Below are positions 5,821 to 6,038 of a DNA stretch of 6,038 bases, piece by piece (position 1 is the stretch's first letter; every line of letters starts with the position of its first letter). The DNA is taken from the NCBI GenBank assembly GCA_013041975.1, contig JABDQZ010000268.1:1-6038 (forward strand), given 5' to 3'. This stretch comes from Gammaproteobacteria bacterium (lineage in GTDB: Bacteria; Pseudomonadota; Gammaproteobacteria; Chromatiales; Chromatiaceae). The position numbers and the translations under genes are program-made. The notes under the pieces were generated by a model that saw only the letters and a list, made by a program, of their open reading frames with translations, was not told where the DNA came from and did no database searches.

Positions 5821-5877
5821 TATTTAGCAGTAATTAACTGCTTTTACTTTCAAACCTTAGAATGAAACTGAGAATTT

Positions 5878-6038
5878 ATGTTTGAACTGATTATCAAAAG
5901 TAAGCCCGAAAATATTGCCCTCGCATGTTCAAAGGTGCGCGATGCTGCTGCAATGGTCGGAATGTGTGAGCAGGCCGCCATGGAACTGGAATTAGCTGTT
6001 TCAGAAGCCGTGACCAACAGTGTTGAGCACGCTTACGG
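5878..6038 (+). CDS. Partial RsbW-like anti-sigma regulatory serine kinase (GHKL ATPase)
   Basis: The first 53 codons are visible and the frame is open to the right edge. The fragment has the N-terminal strand MFELIIKS followed by a helix and then the N box of the GHKL family: ELAVSEAVTNSVEHAY (residues 38-53), with E43 as the likely catalytic base and N47 as the Mg-ATP ligand. This closely matches the RsbW/SpoIIAB class of serine kinases, which phosphorylate a STAS antagonist and sequester a sigma factor or another target. The G1 and later nucleotide-binding boxes lie outside the window. The ATG at 5878-5880 has only a weak GAG about 5 bases upstream. The gene is divergent from the receiver-PP2C phosphatase gene, its expected functional opposite. 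In Gram-negative bacteria the final target may be something other than a sigma factor; this cannot be told here. Confidence 0.85.
   Translation, partial: MFELIIKSKPENIALACSKVRDAAAMVGMCEQAAMELELAVSEAVTNSVEHAY

Overview
The window is roughly 40% G+C by eye and looks like chromosomal DNA of a free-living, Gram-negative gammaproteobacterium-like organism. The reasons are a Sec lipoprotein with an outer-membrane-type lipobox, a c-di-GMP phosphodiesterase, a response-regulator PP2C phosphatase next to an RsbW-like kinase, and several sites matching the sigma-54 consensus. I cannot name the genus. I see no transposase, tRNA, rRNA, CRISPR or phage genes.

Layout, left to right. Positions 1-110 (minus) hold the first 36 codons of an exported protein. 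Its ATG overlaps the TGA of the next gene upstream in a 4-base ATGA junction. Positions 107-1114 (minus) encode a VWA-domain lipoprotein with one thrombospondin type 3 calcium-binding repeat. A possible sigma-28-type promoter lies at 1248-1274. Positions 1268-1714 (minus) encode a small, unrecognised membrane protein; a rho-independent terminator for the gene before it abuts its first ATG. Positions 1792-4032 (minus) encode a 746-residue signalling protein: degenerate receiver, PAS-like region, inactive-looking GGDEF and intact EAL. Positions 4033-4490 have no convincing gene. They hold a near-consensus sigma-54 promoter about 40 bases before the EAL gene, an inverted-repeat candidate activator site, two hairpins and a short direct repeat. 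Positions 4491-5741 (minus) encode a receiver-PP2C phosphatase (RsbU/HsbR type). From 5878 to the window end (plus) runs the start of an RsbW-type anti-sigma kinase.

The most interesting feature is regulatory. The 136 bases between the phosphatase and kinase start codons hold two back-to-back sigma-54-type promoters whose -24 elements lie only about 15 bases apart. A third sigma-54-type promoter sits before the EAL gene. The inferred picture is a partner-switching module (phosphatase and kinase acting on an unseen STAS antagonist) and a c-di-GMP phosphodiesterase under shared sigma-54 control, as expected for a switch between motility and surface life. The left-hand cell-envelope genes seem to be a separate unit. 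All promoter calls rest on motif reading and have not been tested.
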